Origin: JAGOBP01 sp964550855
Lineage (GTDB): Bacteria > Chloroflexota > Anaerolineae > Fen-1058
Direction of reading: 5' to 3'
DNA: 64,000 nt
Assembly (NCBI GenBank): GCA_964550855.1
Contig: CAZKBQ010000017.1
Span: 1-64,000, forward strand
Positions within the stretch are counted from its first letter, which is position 1; every line of letters starts with the position of its first letter. This document shows, piece after piece, positions 24,605 to 31,788 of the stretch. The position numbers and the translations under genes are program-made. The notes below the pieces were generated by a model. It ran no database searches. It worked only from the letters and a program-made list of their open reading frames with translations, and was not told the DNA's origin.

Positions 24605-26543
24605 CGATTCAGCCACCCCGCCGCCACCTCACTATCGCACCACCCAACTATCGCACTCTCTCACTAAGACACTCTATCTTCTCGCCATCCTTGCTTTCGT
24701 CGGCTACTTCATTATCTATTGCCTCTATGCCCTGTCACTGTTTCGCTTCCCCTACGATTACGATCAGGGCGAAGGCTTTGAACTGAATGACAGTCTTCTG
24801 TTGTCCCAGGGCCAGTGGCCGTACCGCGACAACGAAGTTTATCCCTTCTATGCCAGTAATTATCCGCCGTTGTTTCACCTGATGGTCATTCCGTTGTTCT
24901 CGATCTTTGGGCCGACGCTGCTGGCGGGGCGCGTGCTGGCCTTTGTATTGAGTCTGTTGCTCGCGGCGCTGGTCGGTTGGGTGGTGCACGCGCAGACGCG
25001 CGACGGCCCCATCGCCGTGCTGTCCGGCCTGATGGTGCTGGCCTCCAACTTCATCTATCACGTCGGGCCGCTGTTTCGTCAGCATCTGCCGATGGTGTTG
25101 TTTGAACTGCTGGCCGTCATCGCCATCAGTAAATATGATGATGCCCGACACGACCGGCGCAATATCATTTTCTCGATGCTGGCGCTGCTGGCGGCCGGCT
25201 ACACCAAGCAACTGGCGGTGGTGACGGTGGCGGCTGTGTTGATCTTCCTGTTTTTGCGATCGCCCGGAAAATCGATCGTGGCCGGGATGGGTCTGGCTAT
25301 CGCCGCCGGCGCGATCTTCCTATGGCTCAACGTCGCCACGCAGGGACAGTGGTACCTCAACACAATTACGGCCAATGCCAACGCCTACGACGTGCATCAA
25401 GCGCTCGACCTGTTTCGACAGTTCTTCAGCCTGCATTTTGTTGTCGCCGCATTGGCGATCGGTTACGCCGTGTACGAATTGTACTGGTCGCGTTTGAGCG
25501 CGTTTTCGATCTGGTTTGCGTTGGCGCTGATCACGGCCGCGCTGTCCGGCAAGTGGGGGGCCGGCGAAAGTTACTTCTCCACGGCGATTGTGGCGGCCTG
25601 TATACTCTCTGGCCTGGCGCTGGCAAAGTTGAAGCAGGCGCTGCCCATCAGGTGGCCGCGTCTGGCCCCGATGGTGTTGGCGGCGATCCCGCTGCTCTAT
25701 CTCGCGCAAGCGTATGGCGTGCGTCATCTGCCCACTGCCGGGCCGATCTTCGGAACGCTCGCGGACATCATCGGCGTGGGGCGCGACGCATCGGTGTACG
25801 AAGGCTATCCCTACTACGACGCGGTCGGCTATACGCAGGTCGGCCACTTTCCCACCGAAGTCGACACGGCCGCCGGCGATCGCATCGTGGACATGATCCG
25901 GCTCTCCGACAGAGTGGCGCTCACCGAGGAAGCGCTGTTCGCCCTGCGCGCCGATCAGCCGGTGGTCACCAATCCGACGCAGCTGCTCAATTTGTGGAAC
26001 AACCACGCCTACGATCCCACCGATCTAATCGCCATGATCGATCGGCAGGCGTTCGGCCTGATCGTGTTCCGCGCACAGTTTTATCCACCGCCAGTGCTGC
26101 AAGCCATCGGCGCGCGCTACGAACCGCTGACCGAGATCACGATGAACGGCTTTCCGTATCGATTGCTCGTGCCGCGTAAAGATTACGGCGGGGGCTGCGA
26201 CGAAGCCCGTTTTTACGGCGTGATGGCACAGTTGAAATCGCTGACGCCGGCTGGCGTGACGGTGCGCGTCGCCGATCGGGATGCGCGGCCCGCCGGCTGG
26301 ACCGGGCCTAAGGGCATATCCGAATTGGAATTCAGCGCCGGATCGCGCGGCATCATTTATCGGTTGTGGATCGGGCCGCTGTCGTGGGTGGGCGCACCGC
26401 CTGCCACCGCTGAGGGGGCGACACGCCTCGGTCAAAGTCAATGTTTCCAGTTCTTCGATCAAATCACCGATCCCGGCGGCGTGTGGCCCAATGCGCGCGC
26501 GGCGATCATCGACACGCTTGGTATAATGGGCCATGACAAATGA
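24597..26543 (+). CDS. GT-C type membrane glycosyltransferase-like protein
   Basis: This 648-residue polytopic membrane protein has about ten hydrophobic helices in residues 24-385 and a soluble C-terminal domain. After the first helix comes DYDQGEGFELND, then PYRDNEVYPFYASNYPPLFHL. This resembles the first extracytoplasmic loop with an acidic catalytic residue in GT-C (PMT/ArnT/GT39-like) enzymes, which transfer sugars from lipid carriers. The C-terminal domain has no known family to me. The first 20 residues (Pro/His/Thr-rich) and the last five (MGHDK) are encoded in or next to heptad-repeat DNA, so both ends may have been shaped by repeats. The sugar and acceptor are unknown. Confidence 0.7.
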   Translation: MTNDSATPPPPHYRTTQLSHSLTKTLYLLAILAFVGYFIIYCLYALSLFRFPYDYDQGEGFELNDSLLLSQGQWPYRDNEVYPFYASNYPPLFHLMVIPLFSIFGPTLLAGRVLAFVLSLLLAALVGWVVHAQTRDGPIAVLSGLMVLASNFIYHVGPLFRQHLPMVLFELLAVIAISKYDDARHDRRNIIFSMLALLAAGYTKQLAVVTVAAVLIFLFLRSPGKSIVAGMGLAIAAGAIFLWLNVATQGQWYLNTITANANAYDVHQALDLFRQFFSLHFVVAALAIGYAVYELYWSRLSAFSIWFALALITAALSGKWGAGESYFSTAIVAACILSGLALAKLKQALPIRWPRLAPMVLAAIPLLYLAQAYGVRHLPTAGPIFGTLADIIGVGRDASVYEGYPYYDAVGYTQVGHFPTEVDTAAGDRIVDMIRLSDRVALTEEALFALRADQPVVTNPTQLLNLWNNHAYDPTDLIAMIDRQAFGLIVFRAQFYPPPVLQAIGARYEPLTEITMNGFPYRLLVPRKDYGGGCDEARFYGVMAQLKSLTPAGVTVRVADRDARPAGWTGPKGISELEFSAGSRGIIYRLWIGPLSWVGAPPATAEGATRLGQSQCFQFFDQITDPGGVWPNARAAIIDTLGIMGHDK

Positions 26544-26568
26544 ACAATGACAAATGCCAAATGAGTTT
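26534..26568. repeat. Heptanucleotide tandem repeats
   Basis: Five 7-bp units TGACAAA, TGAACAA, TGACAAA, TGCCAAA, TGAGTTT. The TGA stop codon of the preceding gene (26541-26543) is part of the second unit. Confidence 0.85.
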
Positions 26569-26574
26569 GACGGG

Positions 26575-26640
26575 TTGCTGAATGCCCGCTTACGCCCTGT
26601 CCGCGAAGCGGGGGCGCGCCAGGCGAAACGTGCGGGACTG
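26575..26640. repeat. Degenerate palindromic sequence upstream of scpA
   Basis: GAATGCCCGC...GCGAAGCGGG with nearby GGCGAAACG resembles worn copies of the palindromes in the 115-bp array. It fills most of the 141-bp gap before scpA and no promoter is obvious in it. Confidence 0.35.
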
Positions 26641-26684
26641 ACAGAGCCGTAAACCAAAGTGGAATTTGCTCTAATCCTTGATCC

Positions 26685-27566
26685 ATGCTCAACCGTCTGG
26701 AAACCTTTCAGGTCAAACTTGATGAGTTCGAAGGCCCGCTCGATCTGCTGCTGTACCTGATCGAGCGCGACGAGTTGGACATCACGCGCGTGTCGCTGGC
26801 GCGCGTCACCGGCGCGTATCTGGAATACATTCACGTGCTGGAGCAATTGCAGGTTGACGCGGTGGCCGATTTTCTGGTGGTGGCCGCTAAACTGCTGCTG
26901 ATCAAAAGCGAGGCGCTGCTGCCGCGTCCGCCGGCGCCCAAGCCTGAAGGCGAAGAAGACCCCGGCGACGAACTGGTGCGGCAGCTGCTGCTGTACAAGC
27001 AGTACAAGGAATCGGCGCGCACGCTGGCCGAGCGCGAAGCGGCCGGGCTGCGCACTTACGTGCGCGTCGCGCCGCCGCCCAAAATCGAGGCCAAACTCGA
27101 TCTCTCCAATGTCACAGTAGATATGCTTATCAAAGCCGTGCGCGGCGTGCTGGACCTGGAGAAGCCCGCGCCGCCGGTCGGCACGGTGGTCAAGCCCTTC
27201 ACACTGACCATTCGCGATCAGATGGGCCTGATCGAGCGCATGCTGCGCTATCGCCCGCACATCAGCTTCAAGCGCATGCTGCGCCGCTCGCGCGACCGCA
27301 TCGAGGTCATCGTCACCTTTCTGGCCGTGCTGGAGCTGCTGCGCAGGCGCAAAGTGGACGTGCAGCAGGAGGCGCTGTTCGGCGACATCGTGATCGTGCC
27401 GGTGGAGACGCCGCCGGCGGCTGAAGCGACGACGATCGACGACGAAGAAGAATCAGAATTCGAAATTCCGAAAGCGGCGGAAGAAACACACGTCGAGGAA
27501 TTTGAATTCACCCGGCCGCCCCTGGCCGATGACGACTCTTCGGCCGAGCGCACAGCGGCCAATTAA
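26685..27566 (+). CDS. scpA: Segregation and condensation protein A (kleisin)
   Basis: A 293-residue kleisin subunit of the SMC-ScpAB condensin, which organises and separates chromosomes. The N-terminal SMC-binding part has the typical FEGPLDLLLYLIERDELDI (here 19 residues) and DFLVVAAKLLLIKSEALLP. The C-terminal winged-helix part has FLAVLELLRRRKVDVQQ. An acidic tail of about 50 residues (DDEEESEFEIP, then more Glu/Asp) extends past the usual end. scpB is not adjacent; the next gene is convergent. The ribosome site is weak, so the start is the least certain part of the call. Confidence 0.93.
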   Translation: MLNRLETFQVKLDEFEGPLDLLLYLIERDELDITRVSLARVTGAYLEYIHVLEQLQVDAVADFLVVAAKLLLIKSEALLPRPPAPKPEGEEDPGDELVRQLLLYKQYKESARTLAEREAAGLRTYVRVAPPPKIEAKLDLSNVTVDMLIKAVRGVLDLEKPAPPVGTVVKPFTLTIRDQMGLIERMLRYRPHISFKRMLRRSRDRIEVIVTFLAVLELLRRRKVDVQQEALFGDIVIVPVETPPAAEATTIDDEEESEFEIPKAAEETHVEEFEFTRPPLADDDSSAERTAAN

Positions 27567-27572
27567 GCAGCG

Positions 27573-28013
27573 CTACTTACCGGTCGGTTTGATGACCGAC
27601 TTGCCAACTCGTTGGCTGATCGCGCCGCCTTTTTGCCGGCTAGCCCACCACCGCCACGCCCACGCGCCGATCAGCCCGCCCGCCGCATCAAACAGCACCG
27701 CGCTCAACTCGGAACTGCGGCCCGGCGTAAAGCGCTGATGCAGCTCGTCGCTGATCCCGTACAACGTCACCCCGATCAAGGTGATGGCAATGTCACGTCG
27801 GGTGATCGCGCGGCCAGCGCTGAGGGCGCGCAGCAGCAGCCAGCCCAACACCGCAAATTCCAGCACGTGCGCGGTGCGGTGTACGATGGCGTCGATGGCG
27901 ACGCCGCCCGCTTTGGGCACACTGCCGATGGATGATCCCCAGAAAATGACGCCCATCCACAGCAGGACGGGCAGCCACAACCCGATCGACTTCCTCACTT
28001 CACGCCGCGCCAT
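27573..28013 (-). CDS. VanZ-like membrane protein
   Basis: A 146-residue protein with four hydrophobic helices. The VanZ-family signature is seen as a His-containing helix (HRTAHVLEFAVLG) and YGISDELHQRFTPGR, followed by a DAAGGLIGAW helix. VanZ itself gives low-level teicoplanin resistance by an unknown route. Family members occur widely near envelope genes, and no resistance role is implied here. The start overlaps the end of the upstream GT4 gene by 14 nt, so the two are translationally coupled. Confidence 0.85.
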   Translation of the reverse strand: MARREVRKSIGLWLPVLLWMGVIFWGSSIGSVPKAGGVAIDAIVHRTAHVLEFAVLGWLLLRALSAGRAITRRDIAITLIGVTLYGISDELHQRFTPGRSSELSAVLFDAAGGLIGAWAWRWWASRQKGGAISQRVGKSVIKPTGK

Positions 28014-29175
28014 AGAGCCGTTCCGCCTCCGCGCTCAACCGCTCCCAATTGAAGCGCTCGCGCACATCGCGCGCGGCGGCCGCACCCAACCGCTGCGCCC
28101 GCGCCCGATCGCGTCCCAGATCAATCGCAGCCTGCGCCATCGCCGCCACATCGCCGCTCGCCACCAGCACGCCCGTCTCATTGTGGCGGATGTACTCCGT
28201 GTTCTGGCCCACGGCATCGGCGATCACCGGCACGCCCGCCGCCAGCAGATCGATCAACTTCACGGAGCACTTGGTGCGATTGATCAGCGTATCGTCAAAT
28301 GGAAACAGCGCCACGTCCGATCGGGCGAAGTATGCCGATAGTTTATCCGTCGGGACCCAACCCGCGTACTCGATCGAGCCGCGCAGCCCGATCGATTCTG
28401 CTCGCTTCAACAGTTGATCTTCTTCGCCGGCAAAGCCCTTGCCCACCACAATCAATTTGGCGTCAGGCACTTCGGCCACGATCCTGCGCCAGACTTCAAG
28501 CAGTCGTTCGATCTTAAACTCAAAGAACCGGGTGTAAAGCAGAACTAAAAATCCAGAATTCGGGATTCGCACTTCCGGCTCCCGACTTTTCACTTCTGAA
28601 TCCCGCACACCATTGGGCACATACGCCACGCGTTCGCGCTTCTTGCCCAACGACCACACGATCGACTCCAGCGCGCGGCTCGCCACCGTCACGCCGTCGT
28701 TGTGCGTCAGACCCCACTTCTCCTGCCACGCGAACAGCTTGCTTTGCAGCCATGAATAAGCATTGAGATCGTTCCAGCCGCCCGCGCCCTCCCAATCATC
28801 CGTATCGACGATCAGGCGCGCCTTCACCCGCCCGATGCGCTTCAACTGCCACAGCATCCACGCCGACAGGCCGGCGTACGCTTTGGGTTTGAAGCAGTGA
28901 ATCACATCCGGCCTAAAATCGAGCGCACGTTGTACCAGTGACTGCGTCACCCTCACATGAAACAGCCCCGGCGTTGGTGCGGGCAGTTTGATGTTCTCAA
29001 CCTCCACCCCGGCAGCCTGCCACGTGCGTCCCGCATCCTGCGGATGATCCCACGGCGGCACGATGACGCGCACGGCGTGGCCGCGCTGCGCCAGCGCCCG
29101 CGCCAGCGGCAGCGCCCGCACGCTCAGCGTGCCTTTCGGTTGCAGCCCAAACGGGCCAATCATGGCTATGCGCAT
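28000..29175 (-). CDS. GT4-family glycosyltransferase with repeat-encoded insert
   Basis: A 391-residue GT-B fold glycosyltransferase. The N-terminal domain carries a Gly-rich loop (GPFGLQPKGT). The C-terminal domain starts near VLLYTRFFEFK and has the nucleotide-sugar site KLIDLLAAGVPVIA, where the family has an E-x7-E type motif. Residues 191-208 (RDSEVKSREPEVRIPNSG), at the domain junction right after YVPNGV, are encoded by tandem 7-bp repeats and look like an in-frame repeat expansion. The gene forms an operon with the VanZ gene. The acceptor is probably a lipid or surface glycan. Confidence 0.85.
   Translation of the reverse strand: MRIAMIGPFGLQPKGTLSVRALPLARALAQRGHAVRVIVPPWDHPQDAGRTWQAAGVEVENIKLPAPTPGLFHVRVTQSLVQRALDFRPDVIHCFKPKAYAGLSAWMLWQLKRIGRVKARLIVDTDDWEGAGGWNDLNAYSWLQSKLFAWQEKWGLTHNDGVTVASRALESIVWSLGKKRERVAYVPNGVRDSEVKSREPEVRIPNSGFLVLLYTRFFEFKIERLLEVWRRIVAEVPDAKLIVVGKGFAGEEDQLLKRAESIGLRGSIEYAGWVPTDKLSAYFARSDVALFPFDDTLINRTKCSVKLIDLLAAGVPVIADAVGQNTEYIRHNETGVLVASGDVAAMAQAAIDLGRDRARAQRLGAAAARDVRERFNWERLSAEAERLYGAA
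28552..28607. repeat. Heptad repeats inside the GT4 coding sequence
   Basis: Seven clear 7-bp units from 28559: TTCGGGA, TTCGCAC, TTCCGGC, TCCCGAC, TTTTCAC, TTCTGAA, TCCCGCA, with a probable eighth before them. They encode residues 191-208 of the glycosyltransferase without breaking the frame. Confidence 0.8.
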
Positions 29176-29178
29176 GTG

Positions 29179-29241
29179 GCGTATCGCGTATCGCGTAGGG
29201 CGTAATGCATAAAACGTGAAACGTGAAACGCAAGGTGTATC
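29179..29241. repeat. Heptanucleotide tandem repeat array
   Basis: Nine units: GCGTATC, GCGTATC, GCGTAGG, GCGTAAT, GCATAAA, ACGTGAA, ACGTGAA, ACGCAAG, GTGTATC. It begins 3 nt upstream of the GT4 start codon. Confidence 0.9.
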
Positions 29242-29261
29242 GACAAACCAACAATTACTTC

Positions 29262-29324
29262 ACTCATCACTCATCACTCGTTACTCATCACTCGTTACTC
29301 GTTACTCATCACTCATCACTTATC
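29262..29324. repeat. Heptanucleotide tandem repeat array covering a stop codon
   Basis: Nine units of ACTCATC/ACTCGTT type (ACTTATC last). The stop codon of the convergent-side gene (29316-29318, minus) lies in the last unit. On that strand the repeat reads TGATGAG/GTAACGA and gives stops in every frame. Confidence 0.9.
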
Positions 29325-31553
29325 AACAATTCTCATCTTACTCAACAACTGCTTATCATCCACCTCGTGCCCGTCAGCAGCCAGGACACTTAACCGGTCG
29401 CTGCCGGGCAGGAACCACCCAACTTCAATATCGAGCAGGCCCGGTTTGGCGGTCGGCGGAAACTTCAGCGCGCGCACATCGGTGATCACCTGCCCCACCG
29501 GCCACTGCGTCGTCGCCAGCGTGCCGCGCAGCGGGCGGCCCGTATCCTCGGCGCTCTTACGACCCGTCTCCGGCCGAATGGCGTTCAAAAACACCTGATA
29601 ATCCGCCGAAAAACCGGCCGTGCTGCGCCAGTACAACGTCACCGTCACCGCTCCACCGGGCAGGATGGCGCGCGGCGACATTTCGTAACCGACCAGCTCA
29701 ACCCTGTTTCCAAAGTTCACCTGCATCGCGTTGGGAAAGTCGCCGAGGTGTGGCGTCAGCGTAACGTCGCCCAGCGGCTGAACGTCATCGACAAAGGTCT
29801 GACCCTGCGGCCCGATCAAGTTCAGCCGCGTCCCGGCCGCATCGACCCAGCCGACTTGCAGAACAGCCCTGTCGGGTGCGTATGCGCCGTCGGGCACGTG
29901 CAAATAGAATTCATCGGCGAACGCCCGCCCCGGCTGCCACCCGATCGTCGGATACATCCCACGCCCCGGCCACGTATCGCGCTGCGCGACGATGATACCA
30001 TCCTCGTCGATCAAGTGCACGAACTCCGTGTAGAGTTGATCCAGCGGCTTGAGCGCGCGCCAGTACAACGTTACTTTGATCGGATCGCCGGGCTGTGCCT
30101 GCCCCCGATCGATCTGCGCCCCCAAAAATTCGATTCGATCAGCAAAGACCGGGCCCGGCCCGAGGTGCGACGCATCGATGGCGGGCGGTGCGGTATAGGC
30201 CGGCACAAAGTAACCGAAAAAGGCGATGAGGGCCAGAGCGAAGGCGGCGACAGGCATACTGTAAAGCGTAAAACGTGAAAGGTGAGGCCGCTGGCGTGAT
30301 GGCACAGTGAGCCAGGTTGTCCAACCCACCGCGAGCAAGAGAGCAAAAGCGGACAAACCCGGAAAGTAGAAACGCCCCATCGGTCCGGCGGTGCTGCTCA
30401 TCATGTAACCGAACAGCGCAGCGGCAAACCACAGCGCGGCAAAGATGACCAGGGCCAGCTGCTTTATCTGAACGCGCTCGTACGCGCGCCGCACCAACGC
30501 GGCGATCAGGCCGATTGCGCCCAAGACCGTCACGACCAGCGCGCCGAGGTAGATCGCGTCCGGCAGCGGAATCTGCCCGTAGCCGAAGCGCCCCCACAGG
30601 CTCGTCCACGCGTACGGAATCTCGCTGACGGCCAGCCAGAAACTCTCGCGCGGATCGCGCCCGCCCCACAGTTCGTTCATGCGCTGCACGCCGGTCGGTT
30701 CGCCGTACAGCTGATAGTTACGCACAAACCACCAGCCCGCGAGGACGGCGACGCCGATCAGCAGGAATACATTCGCCTTGACGAAGCCGCGCCAGTCGCG
30801 TTTTGGCCAGACGCCGATGAGCAGAGCCAATTCAACCAGCGGCAGCGCAAACGCCAGGTTGAACTTGGCCATGAGCGCAAGGCCGAACGCGAGGGCCAGC
30901 AGGATCGATCGGCGGGTGGTAAGGCCCGAACGGATGATGATCACACCCTGCCACAACAGGATCGATCCAAACAGGCCGGCGATCACATCGTTGTTCACCG
31001 CGCCGCTCATGAACAGGAACTGCGGGTTGAACGCCACGATCGCCGCCGCGCCGCCGGCCAGCATCGACCGCCGCGGAAAAACCGCGAGCGCAATCTGATA
31101 TGTCACCCACACCATGATCGCGCCGAGGACGACGTTGACCCAGCGCGCCACGTGCACCATCAGCACCACGCCGTGATAGGGCCACGCTTCGTCGGGACCG
31201 TGCAGATAGCGGTTCTTGTTGTCGTTGTTGATCTCCCAGTAACGATAGCCGTAGTACGGATTCTGCGCCGGTTCGTACAGCGCGTCGCGATCGGGCGTGA
31301 TCCACGCGGTGGCCAGCGCAGCGATGAGGTAATACAGCGGCGGGTGATGCGCCTGAATGCGCGGCTGATCATCGCGCTGTTCGGGCAGCGCGCCATATTG
31401 CTGAAGGTAGCGAATATAGCGGAAGTGATGCAGCTCGTCGGTCGATTCGTAAATGGGATTGGCCACGCTGAAGCCGATCGACAGGGCGAGATAGCCGATG
31501 AGGATCACCGTGACGAGGAGCTGTGACTGAACGTTCGCGCTCAAACGCTGCAT
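29316..31553 (-). CDS. Large GT-C type membrane glycosyltransferase
   Basis: A 745-residue protein. An N-terminal polytopic part (about 11 helices up to residue 460) resembles the GT39/DUF2142 group. After the first helix come ESTDELHHFRYIRYL and HHPPLYYLIAAL, matching the acidic first-loop pattern of lipid-linked-sugar transferases. Two C-terminal beta-sandwich domains (from about residue 485 and 610) each have a GDPIKVTLYWR or GGAVTVTLYWR strand and are probably extracytoplasmic. Residues about 422-431 (HLSRFTLYSM) are encoded by heptad repeats. The last codons run into a heptad array that supplies the stop. The divergent promoter pair with AOR lies at 31681-31753. Confidence 0.75.
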   Translation of the reverse strand: MQRLSANVQSQLLVTVILIGYLALSIGFSVANPIYESTDELHHFRYIRYLQQYGALPEQRDDQPRIQAHHPPLYYLIAALATAWITPDRDALYEPAQNPYYGYRYWEINNDNKNRYLHGPDEAWPYHGVVLMVHVARWVNVVLGAIMVWVTYQIALAVFPRRSMLAGGAAAIVAFNPQFLFMSGAVNNDVIAGLFGSILLWQGVIIIRSGLTTRRSILLALAFGLALMAKFNLAFALPLVELALLIGVWPKRDWRGFVKANVFLLIGVAVLAGWWFVRNYQLYGEPTGVQRMNELWGGRDPRESFWLAVSEIPYAWTSLWGRFGYGQIPLPDAIYLGALVVTVLGAIGLIAALVRRAYERVQIKQLALVIFAALWFAAALFGYMMSSTAGPMGRFYFPGLSAFALLLAVGWTTWLTVPSRQRPHLSRFTLYSMPVAAFALALIAFFGYFVPAYTAPPAIDASHLGPGPVFADRIEFLGAQIDRGQAQPGDPIKVTLYWRALKPLDQLYTEFVHLIDEDGIIVAQRDTWPGRGMYPTIGWQPGRAFADEFYLHVPDGAYAPDRAVLQVGWVDAAGTRLNLIGPQGQTFVDDVQPLGDVTLTPHLGDFPNAMQVNFGNRVELVGYEMSPRAILPGGAVTVTLYWRSTAGFSADYQVFLNAIRPETGRKSAEDTGRPLRGTLATTQWPVGQVITDVRALKFPPTAKPGLLDIEVGWFLPGSDRLSVLAADGHEVDDKQLLSKMRIVDK
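30259..30286. repeat. Heptad repeats inside the GT-C coding sequence
   Basis: Four units CTGTAAA, GCGTAAA, ACGTGAA, AGGTGAG, the same motifs as the array at 29179. They are in frame within a loop before a membrane helix of the glycosyltransferase. Confidence 0.75.
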
Positions 31554-31560
31554 GCCGGCA

Positions 31561-31668
31561 CCGCTGAATGAATTCAGCGGCTGACGCAGGGCAAACGCGT
31601 TTCGCGAAGCGTGTCAGCCATCGAATTCATCCGATGGGACAATCAAACCGCCGACGCGGCGTCGGCGG
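31561..31668. repeat. Compound palindromic element in divergent intergenic region
   Basis: Nested stems: CCGCTGAAT/ATTCAGCGG (31561-31580), GGCTGAC/GTCAGCC (31579-31619) enclosing a near-palindrome ACGCGTTTCGCGAAGCGT, CCATCG/CGATGG after it, and a 10-bp palindrome CCGCCGACGC/GCGTCGGCGG (31648-31668). The last stem lies at the 5' end of the predicted glycosyltransferase transcript. This is probably a mobile palindromic repeat; a regulatory role is possible. Confidence 0.55.
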
Positions 31669-31680
31669 AAAGTTGTTGCG

Positions 31681-31709
31681 ATTATAACGGCGGCGGATGA
31701 TTCGCACAA
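31681..31709 (-). promoter_or_regulatory. Promoter for the large GT-C gene
   Basis: On the minus strand TTGTGC (31709-31704), 17 nt, TATAAT (31686-31681). The perfect -10 lies back to back with the AOR promoter. Confidence 0.55.
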
Positions 31710-31723
31710 GAAGCGCGGACTGC

Positions 31724-31753
31724 TTGCCACCCCGCTTCGATTGCGCGTATAAT
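31724..31753 (+). promoter_or_regulatory. Promoter for AOR gene
   Basis: TTGCCA (31724-31729), 18 nt, TATAAT (31748-31753), about 35 nt before the ATG at 31789, which has AGGGAG upstream. Confidence 0.7.
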
Positions 31754-31788
31754 TGGTTTACCTCATGTTGTGCACCAGGGAGACTGCC

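Noticed and set aside
27573..28013. Glycopeptide-resistance gene vanZ
   Set aside because: Only the broad VanZ-like fold is supported; no other van genes are present and the neighbour is a glycosyltransferase.
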